Shown: in pieces, positions 32,584 to 41,133 of the stretch
Position numbering within the stretch: the stretch's first letter is position 1
Layout: each line of letters begins with the position of its first letter
Origin: Streptomyces sp. 71268
GTDB lineage: Bacteria; Actinomycetota; Actinomycetes; Streptomycetales; Streptomycetaceae
DNA: 64,000 bases
NCBI RefSeq assembly: GCF_029392895.1
Contig: NZ_CP114200.1
Location: 3,379,001 to 3,443,000, forward strand
Direction of reading: 5' to 3'
The notes under the pieces: generated by a model
Database searches by the model: none
Told to the model about the DNA's origin: nothing
What the model saw: only the letters and a program-made list of their open reading frames with translations
Program-made: the position numbers and the translations under genes

Positions 32584-33963
32584 TTACCGCGACAACACCA
32601 ACGGAAAGACGGCCCGAATGATGCGCACGCTGACCGGGTTGAACTCGCTGTGCGCCTCCGTCGCGTTGACCGAATAAACCAGGGTGCGGGACAGGTTCCG
32701 AGTGGCCGCGATGGCCGTCGCGTACCCGGGCCGGGCACCCGACTTGCCCCACACCACCGTCCCGTCCTCGCCTATGAAGCGCTGGAGACCGGCGCTGTAG
32801 GTGGCGCCCTCGATCTTCGGCAGCGTGAACATCTCCCGATCCAGCAGCGGTTGCGGCACGATCTTCCCTCGGAACAGCGCGCGCAGCAGGCGCTCCAGGT
32901 CGGCGGTGGTCGAGATCATGTCACCGGCCGCCCACCGGTCGGAGACGTTCCACTCCGTCGCGTCCACCAACCTGCCGTCCCGCAGCAGTTGGTAACCGCG
33001 GTGGTGTGGCCCGTGGAGGCGTGGATCGGGCCCGTCGGGGAACGACGTGTGTCGCATCCCCGCAGGTCGCAGCACGCGTATGGTCGCCTGGTGCTCGTAC
33101 GAGTCGCCCGTGATCTTCTCGATGAGCATGCCGAGGACGGTGTACCCGATATTGCCGTACCGCTGCTTCTTGCCAGGGCCCTCGCCCGGGCCGAGGTAGG
33201 GCCCCTTGGCGACGGACGCGGCCACGACGGCCTCCGGCGTCAGGGTCTCGAAGCGGCGCTCGTACCCCTCCCCGTCCGTCGGCCCCAGGTCGGCGCCCGG
33301 CTGGAGCCCGCTGGGGTACGTGAGCAAGTGGCGTACGGTGATGGGCGCGAAGGCGTCGGACAGCAGCCCCGGCAGGTACTCCTGCACCGTGCCGTCCAGG
33401 TCGATCCGACCCTCGGCGGCGAGTTGCAGCACCACGGCCGAGGTCACCACCTTGGTCGTGGACCCGGCGCGGAACCGGGCATCGGTCAACGCCCCGCGTC
33501 CGCTGGTCAGATCGCGTACTCCGGCCTTCCCGCGCCACGTGCCGTCGCCGCCGACGCGCACCAGCGCTGCCGTGGCGTCCCGGTCCGGCAACCCGCGCAA
33601 CGCCTTCTCCAGCGCCACGACATCCGGCCCGTCCGCCGCCTCCGCCGCGTGCGTCACCACCTGCGGGCCGGCCACCGAGTGCGCGGCCGCCGCGCGCGAC
33701 AAGTCGCCGCCAGGCCGCCCGTCAGCCCACGCGGGCCCGGCCGTCAGCGCGACCGAAGCCGTCAGCCCGACGGCAACCGCAGCGGCCACCCCTGATCGCG
33801 CCCGAACCCCAGCCCAAGCCCAAGCCCGAACCCGAGCCCGAACCGGAACGCGGCGCCGATCCAGGCCACCACCTCGTGGCAACGGCCAGGACCGGTCGTT
33901 GGGTTGACGGACGGAGGGGGCCTTCTGACCAGGTTGGCGGACAGGCTGGGGACGGGCTCTCAT
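32584..33963 (-). CDS. Secreted serine hydrolase, beta-lactamase / D-Ala-D-Ala carboxypeptidase family (class C type)
   Basis: This is a 459-residue protein of the S12 peptidase family. Catalytic motifs are S-T-T-K (FRAGSTTKVVTSA), the Tyr motif Y-G-N (RYGNIGY) and a K-S-G motif (WGKSGARPGY). The signal-like segment (AVAVGLTASVALTAGPAWA) starts near residue 60, so the N-terminal extension is unusually long. Part of it (about 39-54) is encoded by hexanucleotide repeats (33801-33848). The ATG at 33963 has GGGAG 6 nt upstream, but no start closer to the signal peptide is available. It may modify peptidoglycan stems; the substrate is unknown. The IS element lies 152 bp upstream. Confidence 0.85.
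   Translation of the reverse strand: MRARPQPVRQPGQKAPSVRQPNDRSWPLPRGGGLDRRRVPVRARVRAWAWAGVRARSGVAAAVAVGLTASVALTAGPAWADGRPGGDLSRAAAAHSVAGPQVVTHAAEAADGPDVVALEKALRGLPDRDATAALVRVGGDGTWRGKAGVRDLTSGRGALTDARFRAGSTTKVVTSAVVLQLAAEGRIDLDGTVQEYLPGLLSDAFAPITVRHLLTYPSGLQPGADLGPTDGEGYERRFETLTPEAVVAASVAKGPYLGPGEGPGKKQRYGNIGYTVLGMLIEKITGDSYEHQATIRVLRPAGMRHTSFPDGPDPRLHGPHHRGYQLLRDGRLVDATEWNVSDRWAAGDMISTTADLERLLRALFRGKIVPQPLLDREMFTLPKIEGATYSAGLQRFIGEDGTVVWGKSGARPGYATAIAATRNLSRTLVYSVNATEAHSEFNPVSVRIIRAVFPLVLSR
33801..33848. repeat. Hexanucleotide microsatellite inside the serine hydrolase gene
   Basis: Eight successive six-base units of CCCRAR type (CCCGAA, CCCAAG and close variants) run over 48 nt and encode an Arg/Val/Ala/Trp dipeptide repeat (RVRARVRAWAWAGV) before the signal peptide. 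Loss or gain of units keeps the frame. Confidence 0.7.
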
Positions 33964-34157
33964 GCGGTACTCCCGAGACGGACGGCTGGCTCACGCGACA
34001 CCGTCCATGCTGCCGAGCGCGCCGCCCGTGGGAGTCGGACCGTGGTACGGCACGGCCCCTGGCTTCACCCTGGCCGCCGTTCCCTCACATGGCGTACTCC
34101 CCATCGGGGTTGTTCCCTAGGCAGTTTCGTTTGGATCAGTCAGTCGTTGGTCCGGGT

Positions 34158-34550
34158 GTGCCGTTGACTGATGCGCAGTGGGCGCGGATTGAGCCGTTGC
34201 TCCCCGACCGGACGCCGCAACGGGGTGGCCGTTGGCGGGACCATCGTGAGGTGATCGACGCGATCGCCTTCAAGTTCCAGACCGGTACCCAGTGGGTGCA
34301 CCTGCCGGAGAAGTACGGCAACTGGCGGGGCGTCTACAACCGGCTGCGGATGTGGGCCGTCGACGGCACGTGGGAGCGGGTGTTCACCGCCCTGGTGGCC
34401 CAAGCCGACGCGGACGAAGACGTCAGCTGGGCCGTCTCGGTGGACTCCACGATCGTGCGGGCCCACCAGCATGCGGCCGGGGCCCGTAAAAAGGGGCCCC
34501 GGCCGGCGAGCCGGACGATCACGCCATCGGCCGGTCCCGCGGCGGACTGA
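34158..34550 (+). CDS. IS5-family transposase, first frame (OrfA)
   Basis: This is the N-terminal half of the transposase. It begins near the GTG at 34158 (VPLTDAQWARIEPLLPD), with the DDE-domain start RDHREVIDAIAFKFQTGTQWVHLPEKYGNW and first catalytic Asp in SVDSTIVRAHQHAAGA. A possible ATG at 34089 lies outside the inverted repeat and is rejected as the element's own start. The frame meets a run of five A and four G at 34488-34496 and then continues out of phase in a nonsense tail to 34550. Confidence 0.85.
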   Translation: MPLTDAQWARIEPLLPDRTPQRGGRWRDHREVIDAIAFKFQTGTQWVHLPEKYGNWRGVYNRLRMWAVDGTWERVFTALVAQADADEDVSWAVSVDSTIVRAHQHAAGARKKGPRPASRTITPSAGPAAD

Positions 34551-35002
34551 CCACGAAGATCCACCTTGCGGCCGACGGCTGGTGCCGGCCGCTGGTGTTC
34601 GTCCTCACCGCCGGACAGGCCGGAGATGCACCCGCCTTCACGGACGTCATGGCCCGCCTGCGCGTTCCCCGCCCTCTTGGACGGCCCCGCACCAGGCCGG
34701 ACCTGGTCCTGGCCGACAAGGCGTACTCCTCCCGCGCGATCCGCAGTCACCTGCGCAGACGCGGCATCCGCGCGGTGATCCCGGAACGGGCCGACCAGCA
34801 GGCCAACCGGCGGCAGCGCGGACAGGCAGGCGGCAGACCTCCGGCCTTCGACCGCGAGGCGTACAGGCAGCGCAACACCGTCGAGCGGTGCATCAACCGC
34901 CTGAAGCAGTGGCGCGGCATCGCCACCCGCTACGAGAAGACCGCGACCATCTACCTCGCCGGACTCCACATCGCAGGCATCTTCCTCTGGTTCGCCCGCT
35001 GA
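34490..35002 (+). CDS. IS5-family transposase, second frame (OrfB), entered by -1 frameshift
   Basis: The frame from AAA at 34490 reads KGAPAGEPDDHAIGRSRGGL onward, the expected continuation of OrfA, then VFVLTAGQAGD, LADKAYSSRAIR (second catalytic Asp) and RNTVERCINRLKQWRGIATRYEK (catalytic Glu). The stop at 35000-35002 is inside the right repeat. The shift from the OrfA frame to this one is -1 at the AAAAAGG tract. Both halves look intact, so the transposase may be active. Confidence 0.85.
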   Translation, partial: KGAPAGEPDDHAIGRSRGGLTTKIHLAADGWCRPLVFVLTAGQAGDAPAFTDVMARLRVPRPLGRPRTRPDLVLADKAYSSRAIRSHLRRRGIRAVIPERADQQANRRQRGQAGGRPPAFDREAYRQRNTVERCINRLKQWRGIATRYEKTATIYLAGLHIAGIFLWFAR

Positions 35003-35052
35003 TCCAAACGAAACCGCCTAGGAGAACCTCAGAGAAGGAGCCCAGAAGCCGA

Positions 35053-35089
35053 AACCCCGGCGCTCCGATTCCACCGAAGCGCCGGGGTT
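35053..35089 (-). terminator. 12-bp hairpin downstream of glmM
   Basis: AACCCCGGCGCT (35053-35064) pairs with AGCGCCGGGGTT (35078-35089) over a 13-nt loop. Reading from glmM (minus strand) it lies 169 nt beyond the stop, between glmM and the IS element, and may work in both directions. Confidence 0.6.
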
Positions 35090-35142
35090 CAGTGCACCAC
35101 GGCCGTACGGCCACGTCCCCCCGCGACGACCGTACGGACAGA

Positions 35143-35205
35143 CGGGCACACGGGCACACGGGCACACGGGCAGGCCAGCAGACAGACAAACGAACAGACA
35201 GGCAG
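35143..35205. repeat. Short tandem repeats after glmM
   Basis: CGGGCACA is repeated about three and a half times (35143-35173) and is followed by GACA/CAGACAGG-type units to about 35205. The low-complexity patch sits between the two glmM hairpins. Confidence 0.7.
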
Positions 35206-35207
35206 AC

Positions 35208-35231
35208 GGCCAAGCGGCCCGCCGCTTGGCC
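35208..35231 (-). terminator. 10-bp hairpin close to the glmM stop
   Basis: GGCCAAGCGG (35208-35217) pairs with CCGCTTGGCC (35222-35231) around CCCG. It lies 27 nt after the glmM stop on the minus strand and is the better candidate for its terminator. Confidence 0.7.
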
Positions 35232-35257
35232 GCCACACCGCCCCCGCCGTCAACTCG

Positions 35258-36616
35258 CTAGCCGAGGGCCGACTTCACCACGTCCGCCAGCCGGCCCGCG
35301 ACCGACCTGGCCTGCTCGATGTCGGCGGCCTCGACCATCACGCGCACCAGCGGCTCGGTGCCCGACGGGCGCAGCAACACGCGTCCGGTGGCGCCGAGTT
35401 CGCGCTCCGCGTCGGTGACGGCGATCCGCACCTCCGGCGAGGTGGCGACGCGCGACTTGTCCACGTCCGGCACGTTGATGAGGATCTGCGGCAGCCGCTC
35501 CATGACGCCCGCCAGGTCCGCGAGCGAGCGCCCGGTGGCGGCGACGCGCGCGGCGAGCATCAGTCCGGTCAGCGTGCCGTCGCCGGTCGTGGCGTGGTCG
35601 AGGACGATCACGTGGCCGGACTGTTCGCCGCCCAGGGCGAAGCCGCTGCGCTTCATCTCCTCAAGCACGTACCGGTCGCCCACGGCCGTCTGCACCAGGG
35701 ACAGCCCCTCGCGCTCCATGGCCAGCTTGAAGCCCAGGTTGGACATCACGGTCGCGACCACGGTGTCCTTGCGCAGCCCGCCCGCGTCGCGCATGGCCAG
35801 CGCGAGGACGGCCAGGATCTGGTCGCCGTCCACCTCGGCGCCGGTCGCGTCGACGGCCAGGCAGCGGTCGGCGTCGCCGTCGTGGGCGACGCCGAGGTCG
35901 GCGCCGTGCTCGACGACGGCGGCGCGCAGCTTGGCCAGGTGGGTGGAGCCGCAGCCGTCGTTGATGTTGAGGCCGTCAGGTTCGGTGCCGATCGTGATGA
36001 CCTCGGCCCCGGCCCGGGCGAACGCCTCGGGCGAGACCCGCGCCGCCGCGCCGTGCGCCCCGTCGATGACGACCTTGAGCCCGTCGAGCCGGTTCGGCAG
36101 CACGCCGATCAGGTGGGCGACGTAGTTGTCGAAGCCCTGGTCGTACGTGGTGACCCGGCCGACGCCCGCGCCGGTCGGGCGGTCCCACGGCTCGCCGGAG
36201 GCGTGCGCGTGGTACGTCTCCTCGATCCGGTCCTCCAGCTCGTCGGCCAGCTTGTGTCCGCCGCGTGCGAAGAACTTGATGCCGTTGTCGGGCATCGCGT
36301 TGTGGCTGGCGGAGAGCATCACGCCGAGGTCGGCGCCGAGCGCGCCGGTCAGGTAGGCGACGGCGGGGGTCGGCAGGACGCCCACGCGCCGCACGTCCAC
36401 GCCCGCGCTGGCCAGGCCGGCCACGACGGCGGCTTCAAGGAACTCCCCGGAGGCCCGCGGATCGCGTCCGACCACTGCCACGGGGCGATGGCCCTCGAAC
36501 GTGCCCGCCTCGGCGAGCACATGCGCCGCCGCGACCGACAGGCCGAGCGCCAGCTCCGCTGTCAGGTCGGCGTTGGCGACACCGCGCACACCGTCCGTAC
36601 CGAAGAGTCGTCCCAC
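35258..36616 (-). CDS. glmM: Phosphoglucosamine mutase
   Basis: GlmM turns glucosamine-6-phosphate into glucosamine-1-phosphate for UDP-GlcNAc. It has 452 residues of the alpha-D-phosphohexomutase family. The N terminus is [12 protein letters not shown], the phosphoserine loop is [15 protein letters not shown] (active Ser in the SASHN motif), the metal loop is DGDADRC, the sugar-binding loop is GGEQSGHVI and the C-terminal phosphate loop is [15 protein letters not shown]. The start is a GTG at 36616 preceded by GGAGG. It lies downstream of rplM-rpsI but is separated by a strong hairpin, and is followed by two hairpins of its own. Confidence 0.97.
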   Translation of the reverse strand: MGRLFGTDGVRGVANADLTAELALGLSVAAAHVLAEAGTFEGHRPVAVVGRDPRASGEFLEAAVVAGLASAGVDVRRVGVLPTPAVAYLTGALGADLGVMLSASHNAMPDNGIKFFARGGHKLADELEDRIEETYHAHASGEPWDRPTGAGVGRVTTYDQGFDNYVAHLIGVLPNRLDGLKVVIDGAHGAAARVSPEAFARAGAEVITIGTEPDGLNINDGCGSTHLAKLRAAVVEHGADLGVAHDGDADRCLAVDATGAEVDGDQILAVLALAMRDAGGLRKDTVVATVMSNLGFKLAMEREGLSLVQTAVGDRYVLEEMKRSGFALGGEQSGHVIVLDHATTGDGTLTGLMLAARVAATGRSLADLAGVMERLPQILINVPDVDKSRVATSPEVRIAVTDAERELGATGRVLLRPSGTEPLVRVMVEAADIEQARSVAGRLADVVKSALG

Positions 36617-36689
36617 TGGTGTCCTCCGAGATCACGTCACATGAACCAGGGTTTACGTCCAGGTATACGCCCCTGGTTGTCCATAACCG

Positions 36690-36726
36690 AACGCCCCGGC
36701 AGCACGAATGGTGCCGCCGGGGCGTT
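36690..36726 (-). terminator. 16-bp hairpin between rpsI and glmM
   Basis: The arms 36690-36705 and 36711-36726 (AACGCCCCGGCAGCAC against GTGCCGCCGGGGCGTT, one internal mismatch) surround GAATG. It is 52 nt after the rpsI stop and ends the rplM-rpsI transcript. Confidence 0.8.
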
Positions 36727-36777
36727 GGAAGCGCAGCGAGACTCGCTGCAAACCGCTGCGAAGCGTTCTGCGCGAGA

Positions 36778-37293
36778 TTAGCGCTTGCTGTACTGCGGGG
36801 CCTTACGGGCCTTCTTCAGACCGGCCTTCTTGCGCTCGACCGCACGGTCGTCACGCTTGAGGAACCCGGCCTTCTTGAGGGGGCCGCGGTTGTTGTCCTC
36901 GTCGGCCTCGTTCAGCGCGCGGGCCACACCGAGGCGCAGCGCGCCGGCCTGGCCGGAGATGCCGCCGCCGCTGATGCGGGCGATGACGTCGTAGCGGTCG
37001 TCGAGCTCGAGCACCTTGAAGGGCTCGTTGACTTCCTGCTGGTGCACCTTGTTCGGGAAGTAGCCCTCAAGGGTACGACCGTTGATCTTCCACTTGCCGG
37101 TGCCCGGGACGATGCGGACGCGGGCGATGGCGTTCTTGCGACGCCCGAGGCCCGCGGCGGGCTGCGGGTCACCGAAGCGGGACGCGAGCGACTCGCTCGT
37201 GTACTCCTCGACGGGAACGTCGACGTCCTCGATGTGCTCGGTCGTCTCCACGACCTCGTCGACGACGGGGGTCTCTGCGGTGGTCTCGGCCAC
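36778..37293 (-). CDS. rpsI: 30S ribosomal protein S9
   Basis: S9 is in the head of the small subunit, its C-terminal tail reaching the P-site tRNA. It has 171 residues, longer than E. coli S9 because of an acidic N-terminal extension of about 45 residues ([16 protein letters not shown]) that is usual in Streptomyces. The S9 core starts at [13 protein letters not shown] and ends with the conserved [12 protein letters not shown] tail. It is the second gene of the rplM-rpsI unit, 41 nt after rplM. Confidence 0.97.
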   Translation of the reverse strand: MAETTAETPVVDEVVETTEHIEDVDVPVEEYTSESLASRFGDPQPAAGLGRRKNAIARVRIVPGTGKWKINGRTLEGYFPNKVHQQEVNEPFKVLELDDRYDVIARISGGGISGQAGALRLGVARALNEADEDNNRGPLKKAGFLKRDDRAVERKKAGLKKARKAPQYSKR

Positions 37294-37334
37294 GATTCTC
37301 CTCAGATTCTTTCAGTCTTAGGGGGTGGCCGGTA

Positions 37335-37778
37335 CTACTGCGCGACCTGGGTGATCTCGAACGGGACCGGCTGCTGAGCGCCGTGCGGGTGCTCGGCACC
37401 CGAGTAGACCTTCAGCTTCGAGAGCATCTGACGGCCCAGGGTGTTCTTGGGAAGCATGCCCTTGATGGCCTTCTCGACGGCCTTCTCGGGGTTCTTCGCC
37501 AGCAGCTCGTCATAGCGGACGGACCGCAGACCACCCGGGTAGCCCGAGTGGCGGTAGGCCATCTTCTGGGTCCGCTTGTTGCCGGACAGGTGCACCTTGT
37601 CGGCGTTGATGATGACGACGAAGTCACCGGTGTCGACGTGGGGCGCGTAGATCGGCTTGTGCTTGCCCCTCAGGAGGGACGCGGCCGTCGTGGCCAGACG
37701 GCCCAGGACGACGTCCTGCGCGTCAATGATGTGCCACTGGCGCTGGACATCGCCGGGCTTGGGGCTGTACGTACGCAC
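37335..37778 (-). CDS. rplM: 50S ribosomal protein L13
   Basis: L13 is an early-assembly protein of the large subunit, 147 residues long, with the family start [19 protein letters not shown], the [18 protein letters not shown] core and the [28 protein letters not shown] region. It begins with a GTG at 37778 and is the first gene of the rplM-rpsI transcript. The leader upstream carries a 6-bp hairpin (37817-37832). Confidence 0.97.
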   Translation of the reverse strand: MRTYSPKPGDVQRQWHIIDAQDVVLGRLATTAASLLRGKHKPIYAPHVDTGDFVVIINADKVHLSGNKRTQKMAYRHSGYPGGLRSVRYDELLAKNPEKAVEKAIKGMLPKNTLGRQMLSKLKVYSGAEHPHGAQQPVPFEITQVAQ

Positions 37779-38230
37779 GGTCGTAGCCTTCGCTTCTTCA
37801 GTGATGGGGTCGCCCCTGATCCGCGAGGATCAAGAGGACGAAGTCCTGACAAGGCCACCCGGACGATCACGACAGCCCTGGCGGCACGCCGGGGACGCAA
37901 CCCGAGTGCCTGCCGCTGGTCATCGGCCCGGTGGACCGGCGTAAGGGCCCCTCACGTGAGATCGAGCAAGCCAATACGCATAACGAACTGGCAGAATACC
38001 GGCCCGCCCCCATCCGGGTCAAAACAGCCCGCCAGCCCCCGCCTCGGCCCCGGGCCAGCCCCCTGCACCGGACCCGCCACGGTCCCAGCCTGCGGCCTGC
38101 GCCCCGACTCCAGGTCCCGGCCCCGACTCCAGGTCCCGGCCCCGACTCCGGCCCTCGGCCCCGAGTACGGGCCCCCCGCCCCGGCCCCCGGCGCCAGCCG
38201 ACCCGCCTCTCCCGCCTCACCCCGCCGCCG
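37779..38230. other. rplM leader and ABC-F 3' region with a 19-nt tandem repeat
   Basis: This 452-nt region has no gene I support. On the rplM side, TGATCC (37817-37822) and GGATCA (37827-37832) form a short hairpin, and TTGTCA on the minus strand may be part of the promoter. At 38102-38158 the 19-nt unit CCCCGACTCCAGGTCCCGG occurs twice exactly, then once with changes. The remainder is GC-rich. Confidence 0.6.
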
Positions 38231-39850
38231 TCACCGCGCGCGCCGCACCCGCCCCTCGTCCCAGACCGGCTCCGGCACCTCGCGGACCAGGCCGTCGGAG
38301 CCGAAGACCAGGAAGCGGTCGAAGGACCGGGCGAACCAGCGGTCGTGGGTGACGGTGAGGACCGTGCCCTCGTACGCCGCGAGCCCCTCCTGCAACGCCT
38401 CCGCGCTCTCCAGGTCCAGGTTGTCCGTGGGCTCGTCCAGCAGCAGCGCGGTCGCGCCCGCCAGCTCCAGGAGCAGGATCTGCAACCGGGCCTGCTGGCC
38501 GCCGGAGAGCTTGTCGAATGGCTGGTCCCCCTGCCCCTCCAGCTCGTACCGGCGCAGCACGCTCATCGCGCCCCCGCGGTCCTTGGCGTGCTCCGTCCAC
38601 AGGATGTCGACCAGCGTGCGGCCCATCAGCTCGGGGTGCGCGTGGGTCTGCGCGAAGTGCCCGGGCACCACCCGCGCGCCCAGCTTCCACTTCCCCGTGT
38701 GGGCCACGTCGCCGCCGGCCAGCAGGCGCAGGAAGTGCGACTTGCCCGAGCCGTTCGAGCCCAGCACCGCGACCCGTTCGCCGAAGAAGACCTCCAGGTC
38801 GAAGGGGTGCATCAGGCCGGTCAGCTCAAGCTGCTCGCAGGTGATGGCCCGCACGCCGGTGCGCCCGCCGCGTAGCCGCATCCGGATGTCCTGCTCGCGC
38901 GGCGGCTCCTGCGGCGGGCCGGCCTCCTCGAACCGGCGCAGCCGGGTCTGGGCGGCCTGGTAGCGCGAGGCCATGTCCGCGTTGTACGCCGCCTTCTGCT
39001 TGAAGGTGAGCATCAGCCGGCGCAGCTTGGCGTGCTCCTCGTCCCAGCGCCGGCGCAGCTCCTCGAAGCGCGCGAAGCGCTCCTTGCGGGCCGCGTGGTA
39101 CGTCGCGAAGCCGCCGCCGTGCACCCAGGTGTCGCTGCCGGCCGGGCCCGGCTCCACGCTGATGATCTTCTGCGCGGAGCGGGCGAGCAGCTCCCGGTCG
39201 TGGCTGACGAACAGCACCGTCTTGGGCGTCTCGCGCAGCCGTTCCTCAAGCCAGCGCTTGCCGGGCACGTCCAGGTAGTTGTCCGGCTCGTCCAGGAGCA
39301 GCACCTCGTCGGGCCCGCGCAGCAGCGCCTCGAGGACCAGCCGCTTCTGCTCGCCGCCGCTGAGCGTGCGCACCTGCCGCCACTGCGCCCGCTCGTACGG
39401 CACGCCGAGCGCGGCCATCGTGCACATGTCCCACAGCGTCTCGGCCTCGTACCCGCGCGCCTCGGCCCAGTCGCTCAGCGCCTGCGCGTACGCCATCTGG
39501 GCGGCCTCGTCGTCGACGGTCATGACCGCGTGCTCGGCCTCGTCCACCGCCCGCGCCGCTTTCCGCAGCCGTGGCTGGGACACCGAGACCAGCAGGTCCC
39601 GTACGGTGCGCTCGTCCCGGACGGAGCCGACGAACTGCGGCATCACGCCCAGGCCGCCGCTGACCGTCACCGTGCCGCCGTGCGGTTTCAGCTCGCCCGA
39701 GATCAGCCGCAGCAGCGTCGTCTTGCCCGCGCCGTTCGCCCCGACCAGCGCGACCGCGGAGCCCTCCCCCACCCGGAACGAGACATCGCCGAACAGCACC
39801 CGACCGTCGGGTAGGTAGTACTCCAGATGCGCGCCCTCAACGTGTCCCAT
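38231..39850 (-). CDS. ABC-F family ATP-binding protein
   Basis: This soluble two-domain ATPase of 539 residues acts on ribosomes, either as a translation factor or an antibiotic-resistance factor. Domain 1 has Walker A GANGAGKTT, signature LSGGEQKRLVLEALL and Walker B EVLLLDEPDNYLD. Domain 2 has GSNGSGKSH, LSGGQQARLQILLLEL and ALLLDEPTDNLDLES. The linker between domains (about 245-310) is Arg/Glu-rich. There are no membrane spans. The subgroup is not certain, but the domain sizes fit the actinobacterial Uup/EttA-like group more than a plasmid resistance gene. It sits between rplM and truA, in the ribosomal neighbourhood. Confidence 0.9.
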   Translation of the reverse strand: MGHVEGAHLEYYLPDGRVLFGDVSFRVGEGSAVALVGANGAGKTTLLRLISGELKPHGGTVTVSGGLGVMPQFVGSVRDERTVRDLLVSVSQPRLRKAARAVDEAEHAVMTVDDEAAQMAYAQALSDWAEARGYEAETLWDMCTMAALGVPYERAQWRQVRTLSGGEQKRLVLEALLRGPDEVLLLDEPDNYLDVPGKRWLEERLRETPKTVLFVSHDRELLARSAQKIISVEPGPAGSDTWVHGGGFATYHAARKERFARFEELRRRWDEEHAKLRRLMLTFKQKAAYNADMASRYQAAQTRLRRFEEAGPPQEPPREQDIRMRLRGGRTGVRAITCEQLELTGLMHPFDLEVFFGERVAVLGSNGSGKSHFLRLLAGGDVAHTGKWKLGARVVPGHFAQTHAHPELMGRTLVDILWTEHAKDRGGAMSVLRRYELEGQGDQPFDKLSGGQQARLQILLLELAGATALLLDEPTDNLDLESAEALQEGLAAYEGTVLTVTHDRWFARSFDRFLVFGSDGLVREVPEPVWDEGRVRRAR

Positions 39851-39948
39851 ACCGGAAGTCTGGGCGCCGTCCCCCGCCGCCGGCCAACCGTTTTCCGGGG
39901 CGGCCGCCGGGCCCCCGGGCGCCCGGGCGTGCCCATAGGATGCGCGGC

Positions 39949-40788
39949 ATGAGCTTTGGGCAAGGGGGGCCGTACGGGCCCGGGGGATCTCAGCCGCCTA
40001 CGCCGGACTGGTCGGCCCTCGCCGACACCGCGGCACGTGACCGGCGCCGCAAGTGGTTGCTCTTCGGCGGCGGGTCGCTGGCCGCCGCCGCCATCGCCGC
40101 GATCGTCGCCACCGCCGTGATCGTGGGCGACGACGACGGGGGCAAGGGCGACCGGAGCGCCTCCCAGCTCCCCACCCCGGCCGAGCTGCCCAGCGAGCCG
40201 GCGCAGAGCGAGCCGACGTTCTCCGACGTCGATCCGCCCGCGCCGATCAGCCCGCTGGAGGTCATCTCCGACCGTTCCAAGGACACCGCGCCGATCACCG
40301 CCGCCGGCCTCTTCCCGGGCGACCGGGCCACCGTGGCCGGCCGTGACTACACCAAGGGCGCCACGGCCAGCACCGGGGACTGCGGCTCGGTGGCGCAGAA
40401 GAAGCTCTACCCCGCGCTGACCGGCAACGGCTGCCGCCAGGTGGTGCGGGCGACATACACCAACGGCGAGGTCGCGGTCACGGTCGGCATCGCCGTCTTC
40501 GACACCAAGGCCGCGGCCGAGAAGGCCAAGGCCGCCGCCGGGCCCTTCCTGGTCTCGCTGCCGGGTGACGGCGTCGAGCGCTTCTGCCGCAACACCGCCT
40601 GCCGCTCCACCAGCAACGCCATCGGCCGCTACGGCTACTTCACCATCGCCGGCAACACCGACGGCAGCCCCGTACGCACCGACGACACCAAGGCCCGGCA
40701 GGCCGGGCTCGACGTCGCCGAGCACGCCTTCAGCCGCATCATGCAGCGGGCGAACGCCCAGGCGTCAGCGGCGGCCACGGCCCGCTGA
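39949..40788 (+). CDS. Single-pass membrane protein with extracytoplasmic domain, unknown function
   Basis: This 279-residue protein has a short Gly/Pro-rich cytoplasmic start (FGQGGPYGPGGSQPPTPDW), one membrane span at about residues 37-59 (LLFGGGSLAAAAIAAIVATAVIV) and an acidic linker. The extracytoplasmic domain (about 95-279) has four Cys that may pair (DCGSV, NGCRQ, FCRNT, ACRST). The ATG at 39949 (MSFGQ) is preferred to the ATG at 39940 because AGGA is then 8 nt upstream. I do not recognise a family. It is convergent with nothing and stands alone before the glycosyltransferase. Confidence 0.7.
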   Translation: MSFGQGGPYGPGGSQPPTPDWSALADTAARDRRRKWLLFGGGSLAAAAIAAIVATAVIVGDDDGGKGDRSASQLPTPAELPSEPAQSEPTFSDVDPPAPISPLEVISDRSKDTAPITAAGLFPGDRATVAGRDYTKGATASTGDCGSVAQKKLYPALTGNGCRQVVRATYTNGEVAVTVGIAVFDTKAAAEKAKAAAGPFLVSLPGDGVERFCRNTACRSTSNAIGRYGYFTIAGNTDGSPVRTDDTKARQAGLDVAEHAFSRIMQRANAQASAAATAR

Positions 40789-41133
40789 CCCCCGCGCCCG
40801 GGCCCACGCCCGCCGCGCCAGCACGGCAACCTCGCACACCGCCACGGCCCGGCCCGCGACCCGCAGCCCGGACACCTCCCGCGCTCCCCTCCCCCAACAA
40901 CGCGCCCTCCCGCGCACCCTGTCGCCCCGAAGAAATACGCACCCGCTCCCGCGTGCCCGACCACGCGGACGAACAAAAGGGGCAGAAGGTTGTGGTGTGA
41001 TCCACGATTGTGGGCCATTGCATATCACCGCATGCATAAGCAACTTTCTTCACCCGCAATCGTCTAATGAGGCAGGCCAGGCCAGAGGGGAGGCAGCACG
41101 CAACGGACGCAAGCCGTCCTGCGTGAAGTCAAA
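40789..41133. other. Glycosyltransferase upstream region with inverted repeat
   Basis: The last 150 nt are clearly poorer in GC than the rest of the window. ACGATTGTGGG (41004-41014) and CCCGCAATCGT (41053-41063) are an inverted pair with one mismatch and a 38-nt spacer, and between them is TGCATATCACCGCATGCATA. This could be a promoter, an operator or a structured leader. No gene is seen. Confidence 0.5.

Larger units (their letters stand above)
34116..35022. mobile_element. IS5-family insertion sequence, about 0.9 kb, apparently complete
   Basis: Terminal inverted repeats are 34116-34139 and 34999-35022, matching at 23 of 24 positions (CCTAGGCAGTTTCG against CCTAGGCGGTTTCG). CTAG is present at both ends and may include a short target duplication. 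Inside are two overlapping transposase frames joined by a probable -1 frameshift, as is usual for this group. The element lies between the serine hydrolase and glmM and breaks no recognised gene. Its right repeat overlaps the transposase stop. Confidence 0.9.

Noticed and set aside
34089..34157. ATG at 34089 as the transposase start
   Set aside because: It lies outside the left inverted repeat, so it cannot be part of the element. The GTG at 34158 inside it fits the family.
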